A DNA stretch of 64,000 nucleotides from Tolumonas sp008015085 (GTDB lineage: Bacteria > Pseudomonadota > Gammaproteobacteria > Enterobacterales > Aeromonadaceae): assembly GCA_029265125.1 (NCBI GenBank), contig JAJUJX010000009.1:26329-90328 (forward strand), given 5' to 3'. Under the pieces are notes generated by a model. The model made no database searches. It saw nothing but the letters and a program-made list of their open reading frames with translations, and was not told the origin of the DNA. How positions within the stretch are numbered: position 1 is the stretch's first letter; every line of letters starts with the position of its first letter. Positions 44,301 through 52,107 of the stretch are shown here, piece by piece. Made by a program: the position numbers and the translations under genes.

Positions 44301-44969
44301 GCGCGCACCTGGACGCCAGAAAATGCGGTCGGGATTGGCGGCGCCTATCTGTGTGTTTACGGCATGGAAGGTCCGGGCGGTTATCAGTTTGTCGGTCGTA
44401 CCCTGCAGATGTGGAACCGTTATCGTCAGACCGCTGAATTCAGTCAGCCATGGCTGCTGCGCTTCTTCGATCAAATCAAATTCTATGAAGTGGATGCGGA
44501 TGAGCTATTGCGCATTCGTCGTGAATTCCCGCGCGGTCGTTACCCAATTCAGATCGAAGAGATCCAATTCTCGTTGGCGGATTACAACAAGCTGATGAAT
44601 GAACATGCCGACGAAATTCTCGTGGCGAAAGAGCGTCAGCAAACTGCATTTGAGGCCGAGCGTCAGCGTTGGATCGAAACCGGACAAGCGAATTTCTCTG
44701 CCGATAGCGACATGATGATCGAAACCGGTGAGGAAGAAGCATTACCGGATCATCACAAAGCAGTGGAAAGTCTGGTCTCCGGCAACGTCTGGCAGGTGCT
44801 GGTCGAAGCAGGTCAAACCATCAAAGCGGGTCAGCCGTTGCTCATTATCGAATCGATGAAAATGGAAATTGAAGTAGTAGCGCCGCATACCGGCAAGGTA
44901 GTTGCACTTAATCGTGAAGCCGGCCAACAGGTACGCGCTGGTCAGCGTCTACTGGTGCTGGAGGAATAA
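41367..44969 (+). CDS. Biotin-dependent guanidine (urea-type) carboxylase
   Basis: A 1200-residue ATP- and biotin-dependent carboxylase. The N-terminal biotin carboxylase (MFNKVLIANRGAIACRIIRT, GGGGIGMQRCYS, EVNTRLQVEHGVTE) covers about 1-450. KipA/AHS2-like and KipI/AHS1-like carboxyltransferase domains follow (QDFPGRVGYWDIGVPPSGPM near 476; YNPARTWTPENAVGIGGAYL near 975). The C-terminal biotinyl domain has the lysine motif IESMKMEIEV near 1165. The family includes urea carboxylase, but linkage to ykkC and mini-ykkC riboswitches and to DUF1989 deiminase genes points to carboxylation of guanidine. The start at 41367 fits the conserved N-terminus; a GTG at 41334 would add 11 residues and has the better ribosome site. 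Confidence 0.92.
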   Translation: MFNKVLIANRGAIACRIIRTLKEMGVGSVAVYSEADADSRHVLDADEAWSLGEGAAAQTYLDQNQLITIAKQTGAQAIHPGYGFLSENPDFARRCVDEGLVFLGPTPEQMVAFGLKHEARALAEAVNVPLLPGTGLLTSLEEALEKAEIIGYPVMLKSTAGGGGIGMQRCYSADELTGAYASVKRLSENNFSNGGMFLEKFIERARHIEVQLFGDGQGKVIAIGERDCSAQRRNQKVIEECPAPNLSEDVRQALQQTAVKLGQQVKYRSAGTVEYVYDDASGEFYFLEVNTRLQVEHGVTEQVYGVDLVRWMIELGAGDLAPLDSLAKVLTPKGHAIQVRLYAEDPAKNFRPSAGLISAVQFPEQDRKSCRIDHWLDAGLEVPPFFDPMLAKLIAWSGSREQTITTLLTMLHDSTVYGIETNKEYLCALLNSDVVHQGKVLTRTLNEFSYEPSTIDVLSGGTQTTIQDFPGRVGYWDIGVPPSGPMDNWSFRLGNRLLNNDAETAGLEITLSGPTLKFNTARQIVLAGATIDAKLDGEALPMWQVVTVSAGATLQLGKVATAGARSYLLLAGGIDCPHYLGSRSTFTLGQFGGHVGRSIQAGDVLHLPVASTSVAEQTLPATLQPAITNTWELRVIYGPHGAPDFFTDHDIDTFFATDYEVHYNSSRTGVRLIGPKPEWARADGGEAGLHPSNLHDNAYAIGTVDFTGDMPVILGPDGPSLGGFVCPATIVKADLWKMGQLKAGDKVRFIPISIADAEVLDRAQLAELESLTAQTVSVAIAPPTTPILKTLPAEKYGEKVVYRPSGDDYLLVEYGTQVLDIRLRFRAHALMLWLQEAEINGVLELTPGIRSLQIHYDNLQLPLTRLLELLEQAESELTDIEQITVPARVVHLPLSWDDEATRLAIRKYDELVRKDAPWCPSNIEFIRRINGLDSIEQVKEIVFNANYLVMGLGDVYLGAPVATPLDPRHRLVTTKYNPARTWTPENAVGIGGAYLCVYGMEGPGGYQFVGRTLQMWNRYRQTAEFSQPWLLRFFDQIKFYEVDADELLRIRREFPRGRYPIQIEEIQFSLADYNKLMNEHADEILVAKERQQTAFEAERQRWIETGQANFSADSDMMIETGEEEALPDHHKAVESLVSGNVWQVLVEAGQTIKAGQPLLIIESMKMEIEVVAPHTGKVVALNREAGQQVRAGQRLLVLEE

Positions 44970-44971
44970 TC

Positions 44972-46768
44972 ATGTTGAAACCAATGACCATCAGTGCCAT
45001 TCATGCTGCGTATAGAAGTGGTGAACTGACACCTCACAAATTACTGCATCGCTGCCTGCAACATGCCCAGGCCGATGAGCGTAATGTCTGGATCTGTCTG
45101 CTGTCAGTGGAGCAACTGGACGGCTATTTGCATCAACTGGAATGCCATTCCCCCGATGATTTACCACTGTTTGGTATTCCGTTTGCCATTAAAGACAACA
45201 TCGATCTGGCGGATCTACCCACCACAGCGGCTTGTCCTGATTACGCGTATCAGCCACTGGAATCGGCTTTCGTTGTAAAGCAACTGATTGCGGCAGGTGC
45301 AATCCCTCTGGGGAAAACCAATCTGGATCAGTTTGCGACCGGTCTGGTTGGGGTGCGTAGCCCTTTCGGTGCTTGCCAGAATAGTGTAGACCCAGCCTAT
45401 ATCTCTGGTGGTTCCAGTTCCGGTTCAGCGGTGGCTGTTGCTACGGGGCAAGTCTGTTTTGCGCTCGGTACCGATACGGCAGGTTCCGGGCGGGTGCCGG
45501 CGGCCTTTAACAATATTCTCGGCCTAAAAGGGACGAAAGGGCGGATCAGTTGTAGTGGTGTGGTGCCAGCCTGTAAGAGTCTGGATTGTGTCACGCTGTT
45601 TGCGCAGTGTGCCACCGATCTGGCGACTGTCTGGCCGATCGCCGCCCAGTTTGACGCGCAGGATCCGTTTGCCCGTGAAGACGTGGCGGCAACACCGATC
45701 CCTGTGGCGTTTCGCTTTGGTGTTCCAGCGAAAACGCAATTGCAGTTCTTCGGTGACAGCGAAGCGGAACGCCTGTATTGGCAAGCGCTGGACACGTTGG
45801 AAGCTCTGGGCGGCACGGTGGTGGAAATCGATCTGGAACCGTTTCTTCAAGCGGCACGGCTACTCTATGACGGCCCGTGGGTCGCCGAACGACTGGCGGC
45901 GATCAAAGAGTTCTTCCATTCTGATGCCAGTCGTTGTTTGCCTGTGATCCAAACTATTATCGGAGGCGCAGAGACACGCACCGCTGTTGATGCCTATGAA
46001 GCACTGTATGAATTGCAGCGACTGAAACGTCTTGCCGATGCTGAACTAGCGAAAGTGGATCTGATTGTAACACCGACCACTGGCACGATTTACACCATTC
46101 AGGAGGTGGAAACCGATCCGATCCGCCTGAACAGCAATCTGGGTTACTACACCAACTTCATGAATCTGCTGGATTACAGTGCTATCGCACTGCCTTGTGG
46201 TTTCCGCTCTGCTGGCGACAAGGTGGATCTGCCATTTGGTATCACGCTGTTTGCGCCGGCTTTTCAGGATGAGGTGCTGCTGGCACTGGGCGATCGCTGG
46301 CAACGGCAGGTTGCCTTGCCGCTGGGCGTCAGTCATCAGCTATTGCCTGCCAACACACCGTCGCTGCCGATGCCAGTGGCGGACACCATTGACGTGTTGG
46401 TATGTGGCGCGCATCTGTCTGGCTTACCACTCAATTGGCAACTGACGGATCGCAAAGCCTTCCTGAAGCAAGTGACTTCAACAGCGAAAGCCTATCGTAT
46501 GTATGCACTGGCGGGTGGCCCGCCGTATCGTCCGGGCTTGATCCGCGACACCGATCAGGGTGTAGCCATTGCAGTCGAAGTCTGGTCAGTTCCGACTGAA
46601 CATTTTGGCTCGTTTGTCGCCGGCATTCCAGCGCCACTTGGGATAGGTAAGGTCGAGCTGGCAGATGGAACGTGGGTCAGTGGTTTTATCTGTGAACCCT
46701 GTGGTCTTAAAGGTGCGGAAGAGATCTCTGAGTTAGGTGGCTGGCGGAACTATATAGCAACCCGCTGA
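44972..46768 (+). CDS. atzF: Allophanate hydrolase
   Basis: A 598-residue amidase-signature enzyme that splits allophanate into two ammonia and two carbon dioxide, the last step of both guanidine and urea carboxylase pathways. The catalytic triad region is visible: Lys in GIPFAIKDNIDLADLPTTAA near 75, first Ser in ISGGSSSGSAVAVATGQVCF near 145, and nucleophile Ser in GTDTAGSGRVPAAFNNI near 168. A C-terminal domain of about 130 residues (DVLVCGAHLSGLPLNWQLTD, YRMYALAGGPPYRPGLIRDT) is the AtzF/DUR1-type extension. The start lies 2 bp after the carboxylase stop. A terminator follows, so this is the last gene of the operon. Confidence 0.93.
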   Translation: MLKPMTISAIHAAYRSGELTPHKLLHRCLQHAQADERNVWICLLSVEQLDGYLHQLECHSPDDLPLFGIPFAIKDNIDLADLPTTAACPDYAYQPLESAFVVKQLIAAGAIPLGKTNLDQFATGLVGVRSPFGACQNSVDPAYISGGSSSGSAVAVATGQVCFALGTDTAGSGRVPAAFNNILGLKGTKGRISCSGVVPACKSLDCVTLFAQCATDLATVWPIAAQFDAQDPFAREDVAATPIPVAFRFGVPAKTQLQFFGDSEAERLYWQALDTLEALGGTVVEIDLEPFLQAARLLYDGPWVAERLAAIKEFFHSDASRCLPVIQTIIGGAETRTAVDAYEALYELQRLKRLADAELAKVDLIVTPTTGTIYTIQEVETDPIRLNSNLGYYTNFMNLLDYSAIALPCGFRSAGDKVDLPFGITLFAPAFQDEVLLALGDRWQRQVALPLGVSHQLLPANTPSLPMPVADTIDVLVCGAHLSGLPLNWQLTDRKAFLKQVTSTAKAYRMYALAGGPPYRPGLIRDTDQGVAIAVEVWSVPTEHFGSFVAGIPAPLGIGKVELADGTWVSGFICEPCGLKGAEEISELGGWRNYIATR

Positions 46769-46775
46769 ATCTCAA

Positions 46776-46804
46776 CATACCCCTGTTGTTCGGATAGGGG
46801 TATG
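46776..46804 (+). terminator. Terminator of the guanidine operon
   Basis: Inverted repeat CATACCCCT (46776-46784) and AGGGGTATG (46796-46804) followed by a T-rich run (CCTCATTCTTTTTCTC), 8 bp after the allophanate hydrolase stop. Confidence 0.8.
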
Positions 46805-46861
46805 CCTCATTCTTTTTCTCAGGCAAAATTCCTGTAAATATCATTTTACCGATGGTTTTCT

Positions 46862-48100
46862 GTGAAACAGTGGCTTCAGCAACTCGCTTATTCTGCAACC
46901 CCTGATATCAATGAATGTGTCCGACAACTCGGTGCGGTGATCCCGTGGCTTTATGATCTGAAAAAGACACAACAAGATCCGGGATGGCATGCCGAAGGGA
47001 ATGTGCATATTCATACCGGGATGGTGCTGGGTGAGTTGTACCACTTGCTGGCTACCGAGGCTGTTTTTATTCAGGGAGAGCAGCGACAGGCATTGGTCCT
47101 TTCAGCGATCTTGCATGATATTGGCAAACCTCGTTGCACACGAAAGATGACTATACGCGGCCAGCAACGACTCGGATCGCCCGATCATGAAGCGATAGGG
47201 CGTTCCTATCTGGCATTTCAGCTGATGAAATTACCACTTCCATTCTCCGTGATCTGGACTGTGCTCGGTTTGGTCGGAGAACATCAAATGCCCAAAATGC
47301 TAGTCGTTCAGAATATGGATGAAGGTGCCTATATAGCGCTGTCCCGCCGGGCAAATATGGCGTTACTTTACTGGCTGGAACGCGCCGATATGCAGGGAAG
47401 AGAAGGGGAGAATATCCAGCAGCAATTAGAGTATCTGGAAACATTCCGCCGATATTGTAAAAAATTTGGTGTATGGGAACGCGACTATGATCCCCCAGGA
47501 TTAGACGAATTGCTGGTTGAGGAGTCTGAAGCAGCCCGTATTTATCTGAGAGCCTGTGCCATCGATGCATTACAACGGGGGAGGATAGCACTACCGTCTG
47601 AGGCAGTATCCCGGTTTGCCCGGTATAAAGATCTGCATGGTCATCTTTTCCTGCTTTGTGGCCCAAGTGGTATAGGTAAATCCCGTTATGTTGCACAGCA
47701 ATGTGAAGATATGGCGGTTGTGTCACTGGATAATATCAGAGAGAAACTCTGGGGCGACCGTACCTGTCAGGATAATCCGCAACGGGTTGTGCATACTGCC
47801 CAGCAACAACTCAGACAATTTTTGCGGGAAAATCGCTCTGTGGTATGGGATGCTACTAATTTGCGACAAGATCACCGCAGACAACTCTATGGCATTGCCC
47901 ATGACCTGCATGCACTCATTACAGTGGTTATCTTTCTTGCTCCCGAATCGGCCATTTATTGTGGGAATGCCAGCCGACAATATGCTGTGCCAACAGAGGT
48001 ACTGGATCGGCAGCTTCAGATCTATCAGTTTCCCCGGATCAGTGACGCCCATCATGTGATCGTGGTGGGTTCAGAGGGTGACGTTTTGCTCAGGCAGTGA
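46862..48100 (+). CDS. HD phosphohydrolase fused to polynucleotide kinase-like AAA domain
   Basis: A 412-residue two-domain protein. The N-terminal half (about 1-200) is an HD-type metal phosphohydrolase: NVHIHTGMVLGELYHLL, LVLSAILHDIGKPRCTRK and GSPDHEAIGRSYL. The C-terminal half (about 245-412) is a P-loop kinase of the T4 polynucleotide kinase type: LLCGPSGIGKSRYVAQQ (Walker A), VSLDNIREKLWGD and VVWDATNLRQDHRRQLYGI. This combination suits an end-healing enzyme that phosphorylates 5' ends and removes 3' or 2',3'-cyclic phosphates of RNA. The GTG start at 46862 is the start of the open frame; no strong ribosome site is visible. There is no RNA ligase gene next to it. Function is inferred from domains. 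Confidence 0.75.
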   Translation: MKQWLQQLAYSATPDINECVRQLGAVIPWLYDLKKTQQDPGWHAEGNVHIHTGMVLGELYHLLATEAVFIQGEQRQALVLSAILHDIGKPRCTRKMTIRGQQRLGSPDHEAIGRSYLAFQLMKLPLPFSVIWTVLGLVGEHQMPKMLVVQNMDEGAYIALSRRANMALLYWLERADMQGREGENIQQQLEYLETFRRYCKKFGVWERDYDPPGLDELLVEESEAARIYLRACAIDALQRGRIALPSEAVSRFARYKDLHGHLFLLCGPSGIGKSRYVAQQCEDMAVVSLDNIREKLWGDRTCQDNPQRVVHTAQQQLRQFLRENRSVVWDATNLRQDHRRQLYGIAHDLHALITVVIFLAPESAIYCGNASRQYAVPTEVLDRQLQIYQFPRISDAHHVIVVGSEGDVLLRQ

Positions 48101-48535
48101 CGGGATTATCCAACGCCAATAATGCAGCTCTTTTCTGAGAAATTACAAATTCAGGGCTATTATTCTTGTCTGGTTGGTATATGTGACATAATGAATTTGA
48201 TTACAGCTGAATTTATTAAATCACATCTGAGTTGGTTCTATTTTTATTGAGATGTTCATTGATGTTTTTCACCTTCATGACGGAAGAATATTCAGCATGT
48301 GTTGAAAAGCATGATTAGTTTAGATTTAATATAAAATATTGGGGTTGCGGTTGAATTTTTCTCATATTATGCATCGTGGGTGTTATATTTTTTTGTATAT
48401 TTAGAAATTTTGTTCTGTTATTCCTCGTTGGAGGAAATGACATTAGCCTGCGTAGCATCATGATCAAAGATATATTTATTTGAAAAATCGGACATGCTAT
48501 GTTTGAATCAATAGTGCATCTTTCAGGGAATTAAT
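48101..48535. other. AT-rich intergenic region
   Basis: About 435 bp with no supportable frame on either strand. It probably contains the promoter of the 76-codon gene at 48536. I see no repeat, structured RNA or operator with confidence. Confidence 0.35.
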
Positions 48536-48766
48536 ATGAAAAAATCTGTATTTGATGCAAGCTTCCTGGAAATTGCGGATTTTGCGGCACAAGCAGGCCG
48601 TGAAGCGGTAAAGCGCTGCAGAGATGCTGGCCAGCCACTTGTATACAGTCGGAACAATGTTTTGTATTACGAACACCGAAATGGGCTGAAAGATGTCATC
48701 GGCTTTGTGGGTGAGTCAAGAACGGTTGATGATTTAAAAGAGCAACGACACTCAGATAGTCTGTAA
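48536..48766 (+). CDS. Small hypothetical protein
   Basis: A 76-residue protein with a good ribosome site (CAGGGAATTAATATG). It begins MKKSVFDASFLEIADFAAQA and is rich in charged residues, with an amphipathic first half and a short beta-like segment (PLVYSRNNVLYYEHRNG). It has no signal peptide, membrane helix or cysteine. I do not recognise the family. Its size and charge would fit an antitoxin or a small regulatory protein, but no toxin-like partner is adjacent: the next gene is convergent and unrelated in appearance. Confidence 0.6.
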   Translation: MKKSVFDASFLEIADFAAQAGREAVKRCRDAGQPLVYSRNNVLYYEHRNGLKDVIGFVGESRTVDDLKEQRHSDSL

Positions 48767-48769
48767 CTT

Positions 48770-48796
48770 AGTTATCCACAATTTCAGTGGATAACT
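48770..48796. terminator. Hairpin between convergent small genes
   Basis: A perfect 10-bp inverted repeat AGTTATCCAC (48770-48779) and GTGGATAACT (48787-48796) with a 7-nt loop, right after the stop of the 76-codon gene. The arm contains a perfect DnaA box (TTATCCACA at 48772). A terminator or stability hairpin is the simpler reading. Confidence 0.5.
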
Positions 48797-48901
48797 TCTG
48801 TATTAACTGATGAAAATTCAGATTCTAGCCGTCTGACAGACTTGACCCATCCGGCTTGAGTTTCTGATGCAATTAGACACTGTCGGGGCATGCGCCGTTT
48901 T

Positions 48902-49414
48902 TTAAGTTGTCATGAACTTTATGTGTGGGAATTTGAGATGGTGCATAAACTCCCGCAGGATCAACAACCGGGCATAGAAGCGAGGCGTAACATCTGTTTC
49001 ATGAGAGCGAGGCGGTCGCCCCATGGAGATCTCGGCATATTGTCCGAAAAGCTCTTCGAGCTGATCTCTCGGTAGTGTCGGCAGTGGTAAATCTTCAATT
49101 CCGCATAATTCACCGATCTGTCGGATAAAATCATCCGCACTACATAAAACAAAAGTATGAGGGATTTTAGGCACCACCTTTTCGATTTCATCTTCGATGT
49201 AGTTGATGGCATATTCAATGTCATCCGGCGTTGGCGGTGTGTGCCTGAAAAAACGGTCGCTAATGTCTTCATACCCAACAGGCAGAGATATCAGCTGCTC
49301 ACCGCCATCAATGAAATAAAAAAACGACGCTAATTTATCAATCACCATCAGGATTGAGTTATCATCATGATGATTGGCATAAATCTGTTTTATTTCATCA
49401 GGTGTCACGCCCAT
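48902..49414 (-). CDS. Hypothetical acidic protein
   Basis: A 170-residue soluble acidic protein that I do not recognise. It begins MGVTPDEIKQIYANHHDDNS, contains LASFFYFIDGGEQLISLPVG, an acidic helix EYAINYIEDEIEKVVPKIPH, and ends with RFYARLLILREFMHHLKFPH. There is no signal peptide, membrane helix or known catalytic motif. It lies 39 bp downstream of the flavodoxin-like gene on the same strand and may be co-transcribed with it. Composition and a continuous frame against a converging neighbour support a real gene. Confidence 0.6.
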   Translation of the reverse strand: MGVTPDEIKQIYANHHDDNSILMVIDKLASFFYFIDGGEQLISLPVGYEDISDRFFRHTPPTPDDIEYAINYIEDEIEKVVPKIPHTFVLCSADDFIRQIGELCGIEDLPLPTLPRDQLEELFGQYAEISMGRPPRSHETDVTPRFYARLLILREFMHHLKFPHIKFMTT

Positions 49415-49453
49415 CAGTAATTCTCCGAAGGTCTGAAATTAAACGGTAACACA

Positions 49454-50062
49454 TTAAACTGACTGTGCTGCATCATGGCGTACAGCTCGCAGCCATTTTT
49501 CTATTTGAATATCGGATGCAGATTTTACCGGACCAAAGCTGGAAATTTTCACAGGCGAGATCCCGCAAAAGTTTAAAATAGCAAGTTTCATCTGTTTGTG
49601 TCCCGGCATTTTGGTAAACCATCTGTAATACCATGGCGGAGAATCCATAGTGACGTACAGCTGAGCGGATTTACCTCCAAGGAGTTTATCCCATAAGTTT
49701 GAATTATCCCGATATTTGAAGGCGAAACCAGGAATAAACACTCTGTCGATAAAGCCCTTCAGCAATGCGGGCATAGCCCCCCACCAGTTAGGGTAAATCC
49801 AGACTATATGCTCTGCCCATAAGATGGAGTTCTGTGCGTTGATAAGATCGGGTTCTAATGGCTGGATGACGTTGTATCCTTCATGAAGAATGGGATCAAA
49901 CGCTAATTCCGCCAGATTAATAAGTTTCACTTCATTGCCGGCATTACTGGCGGCTTCTCGGTATTCATTGGCGATACTTTTACAAAAACTGTCTTTTGCC
50001 GGATGACCAAGAATAATTAATATTTTGTTTTTCAATGTTCCACCTTGTTGTTTTTGTGACAT
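49454..50062 (-). CDS. NAD(P)H oxidoreductase, flavodoxin-like fold (KefF/NQO1 family)
   Basis: A 202-residue FMN/FAD-dependent quinone-reductase-like protein. Family marks are the N-terminal KILIILGHPAKDSFC, the flavin-binding WAEHIVWIYPNWWGAMPALL followed by KGFIDRVFIPGFAF, and VTMDSPPWYYRW with GHKQMKLAILNFCGISP near the end. This is the Flavodoxin_2 family, which contains KefF, MdaB and NQO-like enzymes. The open frame starts at 50062, but a TTG at 50035 with AAGGTGGA just upstream gives a start closer to the family N-terminus. It has no adjacent KefC-like channel, so a KefF role is not supported. Confidence 0.82.
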   Translation of the reverse strand: MSQKQQGGTLKNKILIILGHPAKDSFCKSIANEYREAASNAGNEVKLINLAELAFDPILHEGYNVIQPLEPDLINAQNSILWAEHIVWIYPNWWGAMPALLKGFIDRVFIPGFAFKYRDNSNLWDKLLGGKSAQLYVTMDSPPWYYRWFTKMPGHKQMKLAILNFCGISPVKISSFGPVKSASDIQIEKWLRAVRHDAAQSV

Positions 50063-50458
50063 AGAAAGAGAGACTCGATTTTTAGATCAAAGAGTATATA
50101 GTTAATCTTATCGTTAGTCTCATTCAAATCCGTTTTATGAGGCAAATAGAAATGGGGTTTCACTCATCTGGCAGGTGACGTCGTAAAAATTTCTTTTGAG
50201 ATTATCGTATCTTGCCTCATCCTGGTATTCCGGTCATGGATAGCACTACATTTGTACACATTGGTAATGCGTTATATGACAAACCAGACAATGAAAATGT
50301 CGCTTTTTATTTATTTCATATCGTTTTTATCGGGTTTTGCAATTAAATTCATTTTAAATCAAATAATTACGTTTTATTTGTTCGGGCTGGCCCGGTTTGG
50401 TGTTGTTGGCAGGGGATATGCAAAAGTAACATAACGGTGTTACTGATAAGGATGTTTT
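50063..50458. promoter_or_regulatory. Upstream region of modA with a possible ModE site
   Basis: Nearly 400 bp without a supportable gene. ACATAACG at 50429-50436 matches the right half of the E. coli modA operator, with a weak left half GGGGATAT nine bases before it. CGTTATAT at 50272 is another isolated half site. Either could bind ModE but neither is a convincing full operator. Confidence 0.3.
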
Positions 50459-51217
50459 ATGAAACAGAAGAACCGCTTACTCCGCATTCCACTCTGTCTG
50501 ACAATGATGATCCCGATGCTGGTTCATGCTGATGAAGTTAAGGTAGCTGTTGCTGCTAATTTTCAAAAACCACTGGAAGATATAGCGGCTTCGTTTAAGG
50601 CTGATACGGGCGATACGGTCGTCATTTCTGCTGGAGCAACCGGGCAGTTGTTTGCTCAAATTCAAAATGGTGCGCCTTTTGAGGTTATGGTCAGTGCTGA
50701 TAGTAAAACGCCAAAGAAATTAGTGGATTCAGAACTGGCTCTTGCTGGTTCGCAGTTTACCTACGCAAAAGGGCAGCTTGTTTTGTGGTCAGTTGATACA
50801 GCTAAAGTGGATGCTAAGGGGGATGTGTTGAAAAAAGGATCATTCACCCATCTTGCAATTGCTAACCCCAGAGCGGCGCCGTATGGAGCTGCTGCTGTTG
50901 AAGCGATGGAGAAACTGGGGGTAACCGCTGCCGTTGCTACAAAACTGGTACAGGGTGAAAATATCACGCAGGCAAAACAGTTTGTTGACAGCGGTAATGC
51001 TGAGATCGGGTTTGTTGCTCTGTCTCAGGTTTATAAAGATGGAAAAATCACGAAAGGCTCTGCCTGGATTATTCCAGCAGAACTTTATAGCCCTATCACT
51101 CAAGACGCGGTATTGCTGAAAAAAGGTGAAGGTAATCCGGCTGCCACGGCGCTTCTGGATTATCTGAAAAGTGATAAGGCCAGAAACATTATGCATAAAT
51201 ATGGTTATATCAGATAA
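50459..51217 (+). CDS. modA: Molybdate-binding periplasmic protein ModA
   Basis: Periplasmic binding protein of 252 residues for molybdate/tungstate ABC import. A signal peptide (MKQKNRLLRIPLCLTMMIPM, cleavage after VHA) is followed by the ModA core: DEVKVAVAANFQKPLEDIAA, SAGATGQLFAQIQNGAPFEV for oxyanion binding, MVSADSKTPKKL, LAIANPRAAPYGAAAVEAME, and AEIGFVALSQVY. The ribosome site AAGGA precedes ATG 50459. It is a lone modA: no modB or modC follows, and a terminator lies right after it. It may feed a transporter encoded elsewhere. Confidence 0.93.
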   Translation: MKQKNRLLRIPLCLTMMIPMLVHADEVKVAVAANFQKPLEDIAASFKADTGDTVVISAGATGQLFAQIQNGAPFEVMVSADSKTPKKLVDSELALAGSQFTYAKGQLVLWSVDTAKVDAKGDVLKKGSFTHLAIANPRAAPYGAAAVEAMEKLGVTAAVATKLVQGENITQAKQFVDSGNAEIGFVALSQVYKDGKITKGSAWIIPAELYSPITQDAVLLKKGEGNPAATALLDYLKSDKARNIMHKYGYIR

Positions 51218-51251
51218 CGCCCGCTTTCCCCGATCGTGTACTTAGTTGCAT

Positions 51252-51283
51252 CGAACGCCCTATATCAGGGCGTTCGGTTTTTT
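51252..51283. terminator. Terminator between modA and dsbB
   Basis: Perfect 9-bp hairpin CGAACGCCC / GGGCGTTCG with a TATATCA loop followed by GTTTTTT. It lies between convergent stops. Confidence 0.9.
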
Positions 51284-51293
51284 ATGTTATTGA

Positions 51294-51818
51294 TTACGAA
51301 CTGCAGCATTTCCCTCTGACCAAATTGCCGGCAATGATCACGAAACTACTCAGCGTATAGGCACCGAAAGCGACAATCAGCCACTGAGGCATTGTCCAGG
51401 ACAGAAATTGCCATTGGATCTCTGCACAATCACCGGTACCGTTGAAAAACCATGGCATCCAGTGATTGAGCGGTAACCAGTCTGGAAAGGTCACAAATAA
51501 ATCGCAGGTATTGAATGGTGACGGATGAAGCTGAATATCAGTTTGTTTTAAGGCGATCTGTAACCCCTGTACTGAAGAGTAAGCCCATAGCAGTAATCCC
51601 GACCAGCGCAAAAACAGATTTTGGGGGTTGATGAAACCTATCGCTGCACCAGCCATGATCCCCAGAACGGCCACTCGTTGATAGATGCATAATACACAAG
51701 GCTGCAACCCCATTATGTGCTGAAACACCATGGCGCAGAGTTCAAGAAAAAAGGCTGAGCCAAAAAGTACAGCCCATGCGGTGCGGTGCTGAGTCAGATT
51801 TCGGATAAACGCAATCAT
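51294..51818 (-). CDS. dsbB: DsbB, disulfide bond formation membrane protein
   Basis: Inner-membrane quinone reductase of 174 residues that re-oxidises DsbA. Four helices are visible. The quinone-proximal pair is CVLC in MGLQPCVLCIYQRVAVLGI, and the second periplasmic pair is the Cys of PFNTCDLFVTF and of NGTGDCAEIQW. I set the start at ATG 51818, preceded by AGGGAGC, instead of the longer frame to 51956, because the N-terminus MIAFIRNLTQHRTAWAVLFG fits the family. It is convergent with modA. No dsbA is nearby. The C-terminal KCCSS adds two Cys that are not part of the catalytic set. Confidence 0.95.
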   Translation of the reverse strand: MIAFIRNLTQHRTAWAVLFGSAFFLELCAMVFQHIMGLQPCVLCIYQRVAVLGIMAGAAIGFINPQNLFLRWSGLLLWAYSSVQGLQIALKQTDIQLHPSPFNTCDLFVTFPDWLPLNHWMPWFFNGTGDCAEIQWQFLSWTMPQWLIVAFGAYTLSSFVIIAGNLVRGKCCSS

Positions 51819-52107
51819 TCGGGCTCCCTGAATGCGGCAGAATAGATGAAAAACAAGTAATGATAATAAGTTACATCTTAAACCTTCCAATGGGGGGAAG
51901 GTCAAGCTGTGGCAGGTTATCTCGTCACTGATTTTGTTATGCCATATCAGTGTCATTTTCTGGAGCCAAAATACAAAAATATTTTTTATCGGAAGATTGA
52001 TTGCGATATCCAGACCAATTTAAAGAATAAAAGCTTGGCATTAGACCTGGCTGGATTGTCTTATGGCGGTAATAATCCCTGTTGATACTTATATGAAAGG
52101 GATAAAC

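Noticed and set aside
41367..44969. Calling the carboxylase a urea carboxylase
   Set aside because: Domain content fits both, but two guanidine riboswitches and the DUF1989 pair make guanidine the better substrate.
48770..48796. Inverted DnaA-box pair read as a second replication origin
   Set aside because: There are no iterons, rep gene or AT-rich repeats; a hairpin between convergent genes is the simpler explanation.
50252..50434. Possible 60-residue membrane peptide upstream of modA
   Set aside because: Hydrophobic because the DNA is AT-rich; no ribosome site, and it ends within the modA leader.
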